This document shows positions 17,733-27,057 of a DNA stretch of 36,368 nucleotides, in pieces. Source of the DNA: Bacteroidota bacterium. GTDB lineage: Bacteria; Bacteroidota; Ignavibacteria; UBA10030. Within the stretch, counting starts at the first letter, position 1; each line of letters starts with the position of its first letter. Made by a program: the position numbers and the translations under genes. The stretch is taken from the NCBI GenBank assembly GCA_016928255.1, contig JAFGLB010000149.1, positions 1-36,368 of the forward strand, in the 5' to 3' direction. The notes beneath the pieces are model-generated. The model saw only the letters and a list, made by a program, of their open reading frames with translations, searched no databases and was not told the DNA's origin.

Positions 17733-17761
17733 ACAATAAGCCTATGTCCTATAAAAGTCAA
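17733..17761 (-). promoter_or_regulatory. Sigma-70-like promoter of the 17677-16825 gene pair
   Basis: On the minus strand TTGACT (17761-17756) and TATTGT (17738-17733) are separated by exactly 17 nt, about 55 nt before the lipoprotein start codon. The match is 5 of 6 and 4 of 6 to the sigma-70 consensus. Confidence 0.4.
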
Positions 17762-18006
17762 GAAGTATAAAAAATCACGTTTTACAGCCTTTTTATTAGT
17801 ATTTTACGGTAATATCTAAATAGAACTCTTCAACGAGAAATCAATATTTTGATTATAAGTGGAGGTGAAATATATCGAAACAAAAACAGGAGAAAATCCG
17901 TATAATAAAATAAACATGATTATTAATAATTAAATACCCAACCTTTCTACTATCAGTAAAGTCCAATTCCTAAACAAATTTTTCACCGAATTTAGAAAAG
18001 ATCACT
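17762..18006. other. Divergent intergenic region before the DUF5916 gene
   Basis: Together with the promoter above, this makes a 329-nt gap. It is AT-rich with no coding frame. A consensus TATAAT occurs at 17901-17906, about 100 nt before the DUF5916 start, but lacks a recognisable -35 box. I see no other structure. Confidence 0.5.
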
Positions 18007-20679
18007 ATGCGTTTAATATTCTGTTCTCTCCTGATTATCATTGTGGTTAATATTCCTGTTAATGGAGCTGTCCCCGAATTTATAAAAAACATTGGAGCTG
18101 TCCGGCTTACCGAGACTATTCAGGTAGACGGAATATTATCCGAAACGACTTACCGCCGGGCGGGAGTAAAAGAGTTTTATCAGCAAAATCCTGACCAGGG
18201 CCAGCCCGTAACCGAGGAGACCGAAGTGTGGGTAGCTTACGATGATGCAGCTTTATATATCGGAGCCTTGATGAAAGATACACACCCGGACTCAATTGAA
18301 GCTCGGCTTTCACGTAGGGATAATGATGTCGGCGGTGATAAATTTGCCGTTGCTATAGATTCCTATCATGACAAACGCATTGGATATTACTTTATAATTT
18401 CTGCGGCAGGAACACTCTTTGATGGAATTCTGTATAATGATGATTATGATCAATCGGACGGTTCTTGGAATGCTGTCTGGGAAGGTAAACAGCAGCTGCT
18501 CACTGATGGATGGTCTGCAGAAATGCGTATTCCTTTTTCGCAGCTGCGGTTTGAGGAAAAAGAAAATTATACATGGGGTATTGCATTCTTAAGATGGATA
18601 GGACGCAAAAAAGAAGAATCATTCACGGTCTATACTCCTCGTAATGAAAGCGGATTCATATCTCGGTTTTCAGAACTTACAGGCATAGAGAATATTACTC
18701 CGCCTTCCCGCTTTGAGATGACTCCATATATGACCGGAAGAGCCGATTACTTGGATCATGAGTCAGGCGATCCTTTCAATTCAGGTTCAAAATATAAACC
18801 TGATTTTGGAATCGATTTTAAATTCGGACTCGGCAGTAATCTTACTGTGGATGGAGCAATTAATCCTGATTTTGGCCAGGTGGAAGTCGATCCTGCAGTT
18901 GTAAATCTATCCGATCAGGAAACATATTTTGGCGAGAAACGCCCGTTCTTCCTTGAAGGAATGAATATATTTTCTTTCGGTTACGGCGGGGTGACAAGTT
19001 ACTGGACTTTCAACTGGTCAAATCCAAATATATTTTACAGCCGGCGTATCGGCCGTGCTCCTACGAGAGGATTGCCGGATAATGATTTCTCTGAAACGCC
19101 GCAGGGAACTCGTATACTGGGTGCAGCTAAACTTACGGGAAAAGTTCTTGACGGTTGGAATATCGGAATTATTGAAGCTGTGACAAATCGAGAATATGCG
19201 CAGATAGCAAAGACGGGAGTTAAAAGTGAAGTGGAAGTGGAGCCGCTGTCTTCGTATACTATTGCGCGTATACAGCGTGATTTTAATGAAGGGAAACAGG
19301 GAATAGGCTTGCTGGCAACAGCAGCACATAGATTTTTTAAAGATGACGGAGTAAAATCTGCCGTGAATTCAGATGCTTTTATCGGAGGATTAGACGGCTG
19401 GACAGCACTTGATTCTGCTAAAGAATACATGATCTCGGGATGGACCGTATTTTCGCATGTTGCTGGTTCGAAAGAGCGCATGCTCGATCTACAGCAGGGT
19501 TGGCCTCATTACTTCGAACGTCCTGATGCGAGTCACCTTTCAATCGACAGTTCCGCAACATCTATGTCCGGATATGCCGGAAGGTTCACGCTAAATAAAG
19601 AAAAAGGCAGGGTTATGCTGAATTCTGCTTTTGCATTCATCAGTCCGGGTTTTGAATTAAATGATCTTGGGTATTTTACTCGTACGGATATTATTAATTA
19701 CCACATTGCAACCGGATACAAGTGGAACGAACCGACCGATTACTATCGCAAAATCGAACAATTTCTGGCTTATTTTGCAAGCAGTGACTTCAGGGGCAAT
19801 TATACAGTGCGAGGCCTATGGGGAAGAACAAATTACCAGTTTACAAATTATATAACTCTCGGTCTTTATTACGATTACATTTTTGAAAGAGTAGATAATC
19901 AAAAAACACGCGGTGGTCCGTTAGTGCTGAAACCGGCAGCATATGAATATGGATTTGAATTCTATACGGACAACCGCAACGATTATATCGGAGAAGTGTA
20001 CTATTATACTTACCATGGCAAAGATGGCACGAATCGGGATCTGGAATTGTATCTTACTATGCGTCCTTCTTCGAGCGTGTCTGTGACGATCGGTCCCGGT
20101 TATGCATATAACACTCTCAAATCACAGTGGGTTGAAAGCAGTAATAATCCGTTCAGCGATCCGCTGGCAGTATCCACATACGGCAAAAGATATATTTTTT
20201 CTGATTTGAATTATAAAGAATTATCGGCGCAGATTCGTGTTAACTGGACATTAACTCCGACTTTAAGTTTACAGATGTTCGTTCAGCCGCTTTTTGCCAC
20301 CGGGGACTATACAAACTTTAAGGAATTCGCCCGGCCCAGGACGTTTGATTTTAACGTATTCGGAAAGAACGGTTCATCGTTTGCAGATTCCATTTTCGGC
20401 GACGGCAGCAGGAAAATTTATCTTGATCCGGATGGATCCGGGCCGGCCTCTGTAATTTCCATGGATCACCCGAATTTCAGCAGGGTTTCATTGCGAGGCA
20501 ATGCGGTGCTGAGGTGGGAGTATATGCCGGGATCGACTTTGTATTTTGTATGGACACAAAGCAGGTATGAGAAGGTTCTGGACGGAGCATTTAATGTTAA
20601 AAATTCTCTTGACCGCCTTGGAAACATAGAAGCAGATAACATCTTTATGATTAAACTGACTTACTGGTTGGGTATGTAG
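18007..20679 (+). CDS. DUF5916 protein: CBM9-like domain plus outer-membrane barrel
   Basis: Signal peptide at residues 1-20. Residues about 35-220 form a carbohydrate-binding family 9-like beta-sandwich (IQVDGILSETTYRRAG, EVWVAYDDAALYIGALMKD, DKFAVAIDSYHDKRIGYYFIISAAG, WSAEMRIPFSQLRF). Residues about 230-890 match the DUF5916 region: PYMTGRADYL, DFGIDFKFGLGSNLTVDGAINPDFGQVEVDPAVVNLSDQE in pieces, and EKRPFFLEG. They then run as alternating aromatic strands to an aromatic, hydrophobic end (KLTYWLGM), typical of outer-membrane barrels. Length 890 is usual for the family. The family is widespread in Bacteroidota and often near hydrolases, but its molecular role is not established. It has no obvious operon partner here. 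Confidence 0.9.
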   Translation: MRLIFCSLLIIIVVNIPVNGAVPEFIKNIGAVRLTETIQVDGILSETTYRRAGVKEFYQQNPDQGQPVTEETEVWVAYDDAALYIGALMKDTHPDSIEARLSRRDNDVGGDKFAVAIDSYHDKRIGYYFIISAAGTLFDGILYNDDYDQSDGSWNAVWEGKQQLLTDGWSAEMRIPFSQLRFEEKENYTWGIAFLRWIGRKKEESFTVYTPRNESGFISRFSELTGIENITPPSRFEMTPYMTGRADYLDHESGDPFNSGSKYKPDFGIDFKFGLGSNLTVDGAINPDFGQVEVDPAVVNLSDQETYFGEKRPFFLEGMNIFSFGYGGVTSYWTFNWSNPNIFYSRRIGRAPTRGLPDNDFSETPQGTRILGAAKLTGKVLDGWNIGIIEAVTNREYAQIAKTGVKSEVEVEPLSSYTIARIQRDFNEGKQGIGLLATAAHRFFKDDGVKSAVNSDAFIGGLDGWTALDSAKEYMISGWTVFSHVAGSKERMLDLQQGWPHYFERPDASHLSIDSSATSMSGYAGRFTLNKEKGRVMLNSAFAFISPGFELNDLGYFTRTDIINYHIATGYKWNEPTDYYRKIEQFLAYFASSDFRGNYTVRGLWGRTNYQFTNYITLGLYYDYIFERVDNQKTRGGPLVLKPAAYEYGFEFYTDNRNDYIGEVYYYTYHGKDGTNRDLELYLTMRPSSSVSVTIGPGYAYNTLKSQWVESSNNPFSDPLAVSTYGKRYIFSDLNYKELSAQIRVNWTLTPTLSLQMFVQPLFATGDYTNFKEFARPRTFDFNVFGKNGSSFADSIFGDGSRKIYLDPDGSGPASVISMDHPNFSRVSLRGNAVLRWEYMPGSTLYFVWTQSRYEKVLDGAFNVKNSLDRLGNIEADNIFMIKLTYWLGM

Positions 20680-20758
20680 TAAATACTTTCCTGTAAATTA
20701 GTAAAATGATAATGCTATACATTATAGGGAGTAATTGATATTGCTAATTATAAAGAAA

Positions 20759-21703
20759 ATGATAAGAAAAGAAGCATTATTGAGTCTACTATTTGTAATT
20801 TTGTTCTATTTTAATTTAAGAGGACAAGTGCATGTTTACAATTTAGCTGATGATTTTTCAGAATATTACAAACTATATGAAGATGTATCTGATGAATTAA
20901 AAGTTGAAAAATTTAAAACGGAAGTTTATAACAATGCGCCCATGGTCTATGAAAATATATATAATGATATAAAATGGATTGGGCAAAAACCAAGGGGCAG
21001 AATACTTTTGTCGGTAAATAATTTCGTAACTATAGAAAATAAATATTCAGAATTAAGTAGATATTTGGATACTCTGTTTGATTATTCATTGTTGTCCTTC
21101 CAAAAAGAATTTACTGATTTTAAACCTGATTTTGATGTTTATATTTTGCATAGTTTAGGAATACGTGCTGGGGGATTAGTAAAGATTCAAGATGAAAATG
21201 TATTAATGTTTGGTGTAGACCAAATTGCAAAGCATTTTGACTTTCAAAACTATACCCCGTTTTTTCATCATGAATTGACTCATATATATCATTCCCTGTA
21301 TTACACACCTATTGAAGATGGTAGATATTCAAAAGGAGCATTATATAATCATTTATGGAGAGAGGGGTTGGCAGTTTATATAAGTTCAGTTTTAAATCCT
21401 GATGCCAGTGATAAAGAAGTATTTATGCATGACAGTCTTCCTCAAAAAACGGATAAAGTATTAAAAATCATAGCACAAGATGTTATTAAAAATTTATATT
21501 CTACCGATAAAGAATTAATCAGAAAATATTTTTGGGAATCTTCTACAGACACTGTTATTCCTAAAACAGCAGGTTATTATTTGGGATATATTTTAGCTAA
21601 AGAAATAGGTAATGAATATTCTTTAAATGAGCTAATAAAACTTAAGGAGGATGCATTCGTTCATAAATTTGAAATAATTTTAAATAACATTTGTAATCAA
21701 TAA
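20759..21703 (+). CDS. Secreted HExxH metallopeptidase-like protein (unclassified)
   Basis: The frame extends to a TTG at 20735, but the ATG at 20759 begins a good signal peptide (MIRKEALLSLLFVILFYF), giving 314 residues. Counting from that ATG, HHELTH carries the zinc-binding HExxH at residues 171-175, and a further Glu in WREGLAVYIS at residue 202 fits a gluzincin third ligand. Such a His-Glu...Glu layout with an EGLA segment occurs in DUF2268-like and related predicted zinc proteases. No family name is certain. The gene is clearly more AT-rich than the DUF5916 gene upstream, with many AAA, AAT and TTA codons, which may mean a separate origin. Confidence 0.65.
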   Translation: MIRKEALLSLLFVILFYFNLRGQVHVYNLADDFSEYYKLYEDVSDELKVEKFKTEVYNNAPMVYENIYNDIKWIGQKPRGRILLSVNNFVTIENKYSELSRYLDTLFDYSLLSFQKEFTDFKPDFDVYILHSLGIRAGGLVKIQDENVLMFGVDQIAKHFDFQNYTPFFHHELTHIYHSLYYTPIEDGRYSKGALYNHLWREGLAVYISSVLNPDASDKEVFMHDSLPQKTDKVLKIIAQDVIKNLYSTDKELIRKYFWESSTDTVIPKTAGYYLGYILAKEIGNEYSLNELIKLKEDAFVHKFEIILNNICNQ

Positions 21704-21906
21704 CAATAGGGGTATTTGAATAGAAATTGCTCCCTATGACACGGAATATAGCGCATCCAGCATCGCTTCTGGATAATCTGTATTGAATGCATAAACTTGT
21801 GCTGTCAATTATCCTGAACCACACCGGGTAAGAAAAGGCGGTACGTATCATATACTAAACGTTTTGCTTACAGCATTATTCCGTTTAATTCAAAATCTTT
21901 ATACCT
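21704..21906. other. Intergenic region with a repeated segment and a hairpin
   Basis: Contains the second copy of a 21-nt sequence also at 16688 (here 21708-21728) and a hairpin ATCCAG/CTGGAT with an 8-nt loop at 21755-21774. It lies between convergent genes, and no coding potential is seen. Confidence 0.5.
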
Positions 21907-24000
21907 CTATTTATTAAGTTCTTCCAAAGCGAGTTTTGTTGAATTGAGTAATTCCTCGCTGCCGACAGGGAGTCCGGTAGCATTTTTCATCCATAAATCA
22001 GGAGCTATTGAACCGGATTTTATTATACGCTCCAATTCAGCGCCGATGTTTCCGCTTTTCTGTATCTGGGTTTCAATCTGGCTGGAAATCAGATGGCCGA
22101 TGGCATAATCCGGAATGTAAAGAAATGAGTGAATTATATGTGAATAAATTGCCAGCAGTACAACATCCTTCTTATTGAACACCGGGGTATAATATGTGTT
22201 CCATATATTTTTTGCGATTTGGAGCATTGCTGATTTCAATTCAGCCGGAGTTGCATTCGGATGATCGTACATCCAATGCCAGATTTCCATATCCACAAGC
22301 GAAACGCCGGCAATTTCATAAACCATCCAAAAATCATATACTCGTTTAAGAGCTTCTTTCTGAGGATCGGGAGCCGACATGCCGAGCAAGTCAAGATCAT
22401 GCGCCTGAAAAACAAACGCGACAGCTTCTGTAAAAGCGGTATTCGGCACGCCGTTAAGAAAATAATGATCCATATCGTTTAATGATAGTGTTTGTTCAAC
22501 ATTGTGTCCCATTTCATGTACGGCAATATTAAAACCTTTATAATCCATGCCTTCTTTACTCACGCGGGTGCGTAAATGCGCTTTGGCTGAACGCATTGCA
22601 GCACCTGCTGCATGTCCCGATCCGCGGGCCGGGTCGACCATGATATTACCGGTGATATATTCGGCACGGTCTTTACTGAAGCCGAGTTTCAAAAGCATAT
22701 TCGGCATATCCGCTTTATAAGCTTCTGCTGTCGGATATTTTTTTCTGACAATTTCATCAAGCTGGGCTTCTGAATATTTTCCTTTCGGCCGGAATCCGTT
22801 ATACCATATATCGTACGGTTCAAGAGGCCTGCCGAGCCTTTTTTCAATAAGCTTGGCAACTTTTGGAACCAGCGGAGATTTTAATACAGACTCGAGCATG
22901 GATTTAACCCTGTCTTCCGGGATTTCCCGGTTCTCATTGAACTGACGTGCGATAAGAGTAGGAGCGGTGGGCGAGTAAGGATCTTCTTTCTTCACGGCCT
23001 GGAATGCTTTCAGTAAAACCGCATAACGAGTGTCAGGTTCAGGCGAATTGTTGATCTTTTGATCCGGTACGGGCGCAGTGTTAAAATCAATTACAGCTGC
23101 CGGCTTGACTTCGTTTGTATATGGATTCCAATCTACACCTGGATTGTTAACGACAATTTCGGGAATAGTCTGCGTTACGATTCGCTCCATTACCTGCGCA
23201 ATCATTTTTTGTTTTTCGGGTCCGTTTTCCCTGTCGTTATAGTCGGCCTTCAATTCATCACGAAGGTTCCAGTGTGAAAGCAGCCGCATTTTCGGAGGGA
23301 ATAGACGTTTGTCTTCCGAGTCGATCAAGTGATGCATATAAATATTGTATTCGGATATGTACTGATCTGTAACTGCCGAGGCTTCTGCGACAGCCTGATT
23401 TACTTCGGCGGGAATTCGTCTTGAAAACCCTTGTGCAAGTCTTGCTTCCGCCCATTCTCGTCGCGACCATTTATCGCCGTTGGTCAGCCGTTCTTCCAGA
23501 GTGGTAAGAGGAAAATTAAGCAGCACGATGAAAGCCAGTTTATTTTTTAAAAAATCGTCGTTGATATGTGACCCCGGCGAATATGCGGCGAATATTTCAT
23601 CGAAAGGGTAAATGGGACCGTGGTCAAGGTCAGATTGTTCTCTGAATGCAAGTCCGATTTCATTCATATGTCCGGCGAGTTTTTCAAACAGGTATTCGAA
23701 GCGGTTGAACATAACATCCAGCGTAGCCTGGTCACCTGCAAAATTCGTACGTATAAAATTTTCGAATGCATCAGGACCGCCGTCTGCCTCTTGCCAGAAA
23801 TCGGCCGCTTGCCTGATTCCCCTCTGCAGCCGCGCTTTCTGGGATTCGCCGTACTTTTCTGTGAGTTCTTTTTCAAGTTTTAATTGTGATTCCTTTATCC
23901 AGAAAGGATGTGCTGTCTGTGCATTCATATGTATACCTGTGTTTAAAAAAAAGAATATTACAGCGAGAATTATTAGAGAGATACTATAAGTTTTGGGCAT
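21907..24000 (-). CDS. Secreted zinc metallopeptidase, M3-like
   Basis: A signal peptide occupies about residues 1-28, preceded by a strong AAGGAG ribosome site six nt before the ATG. The catalytic core has HEMGH at residues 495-499, whose two histidines bind zinc with Glu496 as base. A downstream Glu in NTAFTEAVAFVFQ is the likely third ligand. The mostly helical 697-residue chain and the HExGH form resemble M3-type oligopeptidases, but the HExGHxxH third residue of thimet peptidases is not seen, so the family label is tentative. The conserved YDIWYNGFRPKGKYSE and GNIMVDPARGSGHAAGAAMR blocks precede the active site. Probably digests peptides in the periplasm or outside the cell. Confidence 0.8.
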   Translation of the reverse strand: MPKTYSISLIILAVIFFFLNTGIHMNAQTAHPFWIKESQLKLEKELTEKYGESQKARLQRGIRQAADFWQEADGGPDAFENFIRTNFAGDQATLDVMFNRFEYLFEKLAGHMNEIGLAFREQSDLDHGPIYPFDEIFAAYSPGSHINDDFLKNKLAFIVLLNFPLTTLEERLTNGDKWSRREWAEARLAQGFSRRIPAEVNQAVAEASAVTDQYISEYNIYMHHLIDSEDKRLFPPKMRLLSHWNLRDELKADYNDRENGPEKQKMIAQVMERIVTQTIPEIVVNNPGVDWNPYTNEVKPAAVIDFNTAPVPDQKINNSPEPDTRYAVLLKAFQAVKKEDPYSPTAPTLIARQFNENREIPEDRVKSMLESVLKSPLVPKVAKLIEKRLGRPLEPYDIWYNGFRPKGKYSEAQLDEIVRKKYPTAEAYKADMPNMLLKLGFSKDRAEYITGNIMVDPARGSGHAAGAAMRSAKAHLRTRVSKEGMDYKGFNIAVHEMGHNVEQTLSLNDMDHYFLNGVPNTAFTEAVAFVFQAHDLDLLGMSAPDPQKEALKRVYDFWMVYEIAGVSLVDMEIWHWMYDHPNATPAELKSAMLQIAKNIWNTYYTPVFNKKDVVLLAIYSHIIHSFLYIPDYAIGHLISSQIETQIQKSGNIGAELERIIKSGSIAPDLWMKNATGLPVGSEELLNSTKLALEELNK

Positions 24001-24059
24001 AAAACACTCCTTGAATATTCAAAAATAAAATTCTCGATCCGTGTAAATTAGGCTTTTAC

Positions 24060-24464
24060 TCATTTTAAATTCTTGGTAATGTAAGGAATATACAGTCTGT
24101 CTGTTCCGAGTACGTGCGAAGAAAACCACTTTTCCAGATAGTAGAGGAGTTCTTTCATCGATTCACCTTTGCCGTTTTCAACTTTTAAAGCGAGGTCAAG
24201 TGTTTTCATGATAAATTCCACATGTTCCATTATATGCTGATCCATGTCAGGGAACTTCGCCTGCAGCATATATTGTTCTTCTGTTGCAAAGTGTGTGTAT
24301 GCGTAATGAATAAGTGAAGAGAGTGCTGTTTTGAATTTTAAAGCATCATATTCATCTCTCTGGTCTTCGAGCAGTTTATTGATGGTGTTGACAAGCGTTC
24401 TATGCTGGTCGTCAATTTCCCTGATGCCCACGGAGTATTTGTCATTCCATTCTATTATTTTCAT
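24060..24464 (-). CDS. Bacteriohemerythrin 1
   Basis: A 134-residue single-domain protein that should bind O2 or sense it with a di-iron centre. All expected ligands are visible: His in IDDQHRTL, HFATEE (His and Glu), DQHIMEH (two His) and SSHVLGTD (His and Asp). Length fits single-domain bacteriohemerythrins. AAGGA lies before the ATG. A second, similar gene is just upstream with 17 nt between, so this is a tandem duplicate pair in one transcript. The soluble, unfused form suggests oxygen storage or delivery in the cytoplasm rather than signalling. Confidence 0.92.
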   Translation of the reverse strand: MKIIEWNDKYSVGIREIDDQHRTLVNTINKLLEDQRDEYDALKFKTALSSLIHYAYTHFATEEQYMLQAKFPDMDQHIMEHVEFIMKTLDLALKVENGKGESMKELLYYLEKWFSSHVLGTDRLYIPYITKNLK

Positions 24465-24481
24465 TTTTAAGATCCTTTTTA

Positions 24482-24898
24482 CTATTTAAATCCTTTTTCC
24501 ATAAAACTTTTTTGATAATCCCGGTCGGTTCCCAGGATGTGTTTTATGTACCAGCTCTTAAGGAAATCGAGTATCTTTTGTTCAATACCGGGAACTTTAT
24601 TCTCACAATCGCGCGCAAGTTCTATTACCTCGGATAGGAATTCATTATGTTCCTTTTGATGGGCGTCTAATTTCGGATATTCTGCTTCCCTCATGTATCG
24701 TTCTTCAGTCGCAAAATGTACTTTAGTATAATCGATAAATTGAGAGAGTGTCGCGATAAAATATTTACCTTCTGTTTGATAGTTGCGCGATGTAAAAAGT
24801 CTGCTTACAATGTCGAATAATCCCCGGTGCTGGATGTCTATCTCTTTTACACCGATGTTGTATGAATCTTCCCATTCGAGAAATCGCATGTTTTTCAC
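24482..24898 (-). CDS. Bacteriohemerythrin 2
   Basis: A 138-residue homologue of the adjacent gene with the full ligand set: IDIQHRGL, HFATEERYM, DAHQKEH and IKHILGTD. The two differ most in the first half and in the third helix, which suggests an old duplication, not a recent one. A GGAGTG site precedes the ATG. Probably first gene of the pair, sharing its role in O2 handling. Confidence 0.92.
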   Translation of the reverse strand: MKNMRFLEWEDSYNIGVKEIDIQHRGLFDIVSRLFTSRNYQTEGKYFIATLSQFIDYTKVHFATEERYMREAEYPKLDAHQKEHNEFLSEVIELARDCENKVPGIEQKILDFLKSWYIKHILGTDRDYQKSFMEKGFK

Positions 24899-24999
24899 TC
24901 CATGTTTATATGTTATTTCATTCTAGAAGTAAAATGATTTCGTTCGTACTGCATACGGCAGCAGGTGTACGCAGGGATTTGCTCCGATCATGAATATTT

Positions 25000-25470
25000 T
25001 TACCAATTCATTTTCTGCCGGAAATTTGTAATTTGCTGCAAATGGGAATTTCCATGATTGGAATATGTCCTTAATACATCCAACATGGATATTTTTCCGT
25101 TCTCAAGATGAATTCCTTCTTTTGTCCAGGCCTGTTCAGGCAGAGCACGCAGGAATATGACCCATCGACGGTGCAGGCCTTCGAGAAGAATTAATGTCGG
25201 TTCGAGCGGACTGTTTTTACCGTCGGCAAGAACAGCCCATTGATCCTGATCGTACGGTTTCAGTATAGGTTTTTGTTCGGTAGCGACCAGTTTCATTCTG
25301 CCGTATGCATTGATATTGGCATCGGCTATATGATGAGCGATTTGACGTATGGTCCATTTACCTTCGCCGACCGGTGTGTCCAGCTGACTGTCAGATAGTC
25401 CCTGAACGGCATTTTTTAATAATTCCGGAAGCCGCTCTATGGCTTCGATATAATTTTTTTGTTCTGTCAT
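25000..25470 (-). CDS. DinB/YfiT-like protein (putative thiol transferase)
   Basis: A 156-residue four-helix DinB-superfamily protein. The metal-binding histidine pattern is visible as IAHHIADANINAYGRMK in the first half and SNHGNSHLQQI near the C-terminus. GEGKWTIRQI is typical of the YfiT branch, whose characterised members transfer bacillithiol to electrophiles. Whether this organism makes bacillithiol cannot be seen here, so only the fold is firm. AAGGA precedes the ATG. The transglutaminase-like gene ends only 12 nt upstream, so the two are probably cotranscribed. Confidence 0.85.
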   Translation of the reverse strand: MTEQKNYIEAIERLPELLKNAVQGLSDSQLDTPVGEGKWTIRQIAHHIADANINAYGRMKLVATEQKPILKPYDQDQWAVLADGKNSPLEPTLILLEGLHRRWVIFLRALPEQAWTKEGIHLENGKISMLDVLRTYSNHGNSHLQQITNFRQKMNW

Positions 25471-25482
25471 TAAGTATCCTTT

Positions 25483-26115
25483 TTACGGTTTAAATAAACC
25501 TGATTGTTTGGAGCCGAGAAGGCCCGCTTTATATGAACGTTTATCTACATGTGTTAGTTTCCGGGCCATATCCGAAGTTATGATACGGTATTTGCGAGTA
25601 TCTTCCAATGCATCGCCGATAATATCCATTGCATTATCTTCTGTAAGCCAGTTGAATTTTTCAAAACGATTCAAGTCCAGCGGTGCGGTGTAACCAAGCA
25701 GTGTCCGTTCGCCTTTAATGTTAAAATAAGATTCAAAATATGACATTACAAGTTCACGGAGACTTTTATATACGGGTTCCCTGTACCTGAGACCTGTAAA
25801 ATTTGATTTTGCTACCGCACCCCAGTATTGTCCTCTTTTAAATATTGCCAGGATATGGTCGTCGTCGTTTTCATTTGGCAGCAATTCTACAATAAGCGGA
25901 ATATGGCCGATCGTCTGCAAAGCTGCGGCGGCAAATATCGCACCGTCGTAACAGTGGGCTTTACGGTCTTTAAGAACACTGCGCGGACATCTGTAGCGTT
26001 CCTCGTCGCTGTATATGATCGAGTCCAAATAATCCTGTATTTTCAAAGGAGAAGTAAGCTGAGAAAATACACGAAGCTCCTTTTTATTGAGGTGAGACCG
26101 GTTTCGACTTGTCAT
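25483..26115 (-). CDS. Transglutaminase-like protein
   Basis: The frame could begin at a TTG at 26178 (231 residues), but the ATG at 26115 (210 residues) follows a purine-rich stretch and I prefer it. KAHCYDGAIFAAAAL holds a Cys in a helix start, followed by DDDHILAIFKRGQYWGAV with His, and then a polar residue in KSNFTGLRYREPVY. This Cys-His-Asn/Asp order and spacing fits a transglutaminase/protease core. Many such proteins are of unknown substrate. No signal peptide is seen, so it is probably cytoplasmic. It sits between a DUF3795 gene and the DinB gene in a compact minus-strand row. Confidence 0.65.
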   Translation of the reverse strand: MTSRNRSHLNKKELRVFSQLTSPLKIQDYLDSIIYSDEERYRCPRSVLKDRKAHCYDGAIFAAAALQTIGHIPLIVELLPNENDDDHILAIFKRGQYWGAVAKSNFTGLRYREPVYKSLRELVMSYFESYFNIKGERTLLGYTAPLDLNRFEKFNWLTEDNAMDIIGDALEDTRKYRIITSDMARKLTHVDKRSYKAGLLGSKQSGLFKP

Positions 26116-26201
26116 TTGGTTCCCATGCCTTTTTGTTCCCTTTTTTCTGCCGATAAAATATGGTAATTCAGACTTCAATAAAAGGAAATTATCAAGCGAT
26201 T

Positions 26202-26564
26202 CTATTTTAAAAAATTCCTTGTTTCTTCCAGGCGTATTTTCGCCTGTGGATCTTTTAAGAAGAAAGTCTGAAGTATTTCACATGCATATTCCCTGCAACA
26301 TGCACAGTTCCGGACGGATTTCAATTGTGCGCAGTTTCTTATACGGCAATCCTTGCAGCCCGCGAAAATTCTCCCGCCGTCAGTCATGCATCCGTCGCAG
26401 TCGGTAACATTTGCCGGTTCAAATTTTATATCATAATGTTCCGTTATCAATTGAGCTATTTCCGCTCTTTTATCCTCCTGCTTCTGCTTGTCCGGTTCTC
26501 TTGTGGCTAAATATATGGGGCAGGTACTGCAGAGTATTCCACAATAAGAAAGCATATTTTCCAT
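26202..26564 (-). CDS. DUF3795 cysteine-rich protein
   Basis: A 120-residue protein with many cysteines: YCGILCSTCPIYLAT near the N-terminus, then DCDGCMTDGGRIFAGCKDCRIRNCA and NCACCREYACE. This matches DUF3795, a family likely to bind zinc or iron-sulfur through these residues. Biochemical function is not known. It is on the same strand as its neighbours and ends 86 nt before the preferred start of the transglutaminase-like gene (23 nt before the alternative TTG). Confidence 0.87.
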   Translation of the reverse strand: MENMLSYCGILCSTCPIYLATREPDKQKQEDKRAEIAQLITEHYDIKFEPANVTDCDGCMTDGGRIFAGCKDCRIRNCAQLKSVRNCACCREYACEILQTFFLKDPQAKIRLEETRNFLK

Positions 26565-26608
26565 ATTTGTTAGATAATGCCTTTTTGCCGCCGGTTCAAT
26601 AAAAAGGT

Positions 26609-27016
26609 TTAAGCTGCCTGTTTATTTTTTTTATTCTGGATTATTCCGATAACAAACATTGTCAGGCAGGCACCGAATAGAAAACTTGAAATTAATGCAT
26701 AAGATAGAGTTGAAGATTTTATTTTATACCAATTATTGATTCGGGCAGTTATATCGCTTGAGGAAACAGGTGCCGTATTTTCCCGGCTTATTAATAAATT
26801 TTCGTTTGATATCCGGCTTTGCAGTGATTCGCCTTTGATGAATAATTCAAATGAATTGCCGGTTTCATCCAGCTTTAACGGCATTGTATTTGCAGTCCAC
26901 CAAATATTTTCATCGGCACCGAAAGCGCTGTATAACTGGACAGCAAGAATACTGCCGATGATAAAAATGCCTGTCAGGCCGATATGTATCAATGTACGGG
27001 CTTCTGTCTGTATCAT
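26609..27016 (-). CDS. Hypothetical two-helix membrane protein
   Basis: No family recognised. Hydrophobic segments lie at about residues 10-32 and 103-127, with about 70 soluble residues between them and a Lys-rich tail (KNKKNKQAA), predicting both ends inside and the loop in the periplasm. A very strong AAGGAGG ribosome site precedes the ATG. It is 41 nt downstream of another small membrane protein gene and follows the DsbD gene, so it may belong to the same redox operon. No cysteines suggest a direct thiol role. Confidence 0.6.
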   Translation of the reverse strand: MIQTEARTLIHIGLTGIFIIGSILAVQLYSAFGADENIWWTANTMPLKLDETGNSFELFIKGESLQSRISNENLLISRENTAPVSSSDITARINNWYKIKSSTLSYALISSFLFGACLTMFVIGIIQNKKNKQAA

Positions 27017-27057
27017 TATTATCCTCCTTGAAACATCAGATTAATATTTTGTGATTG

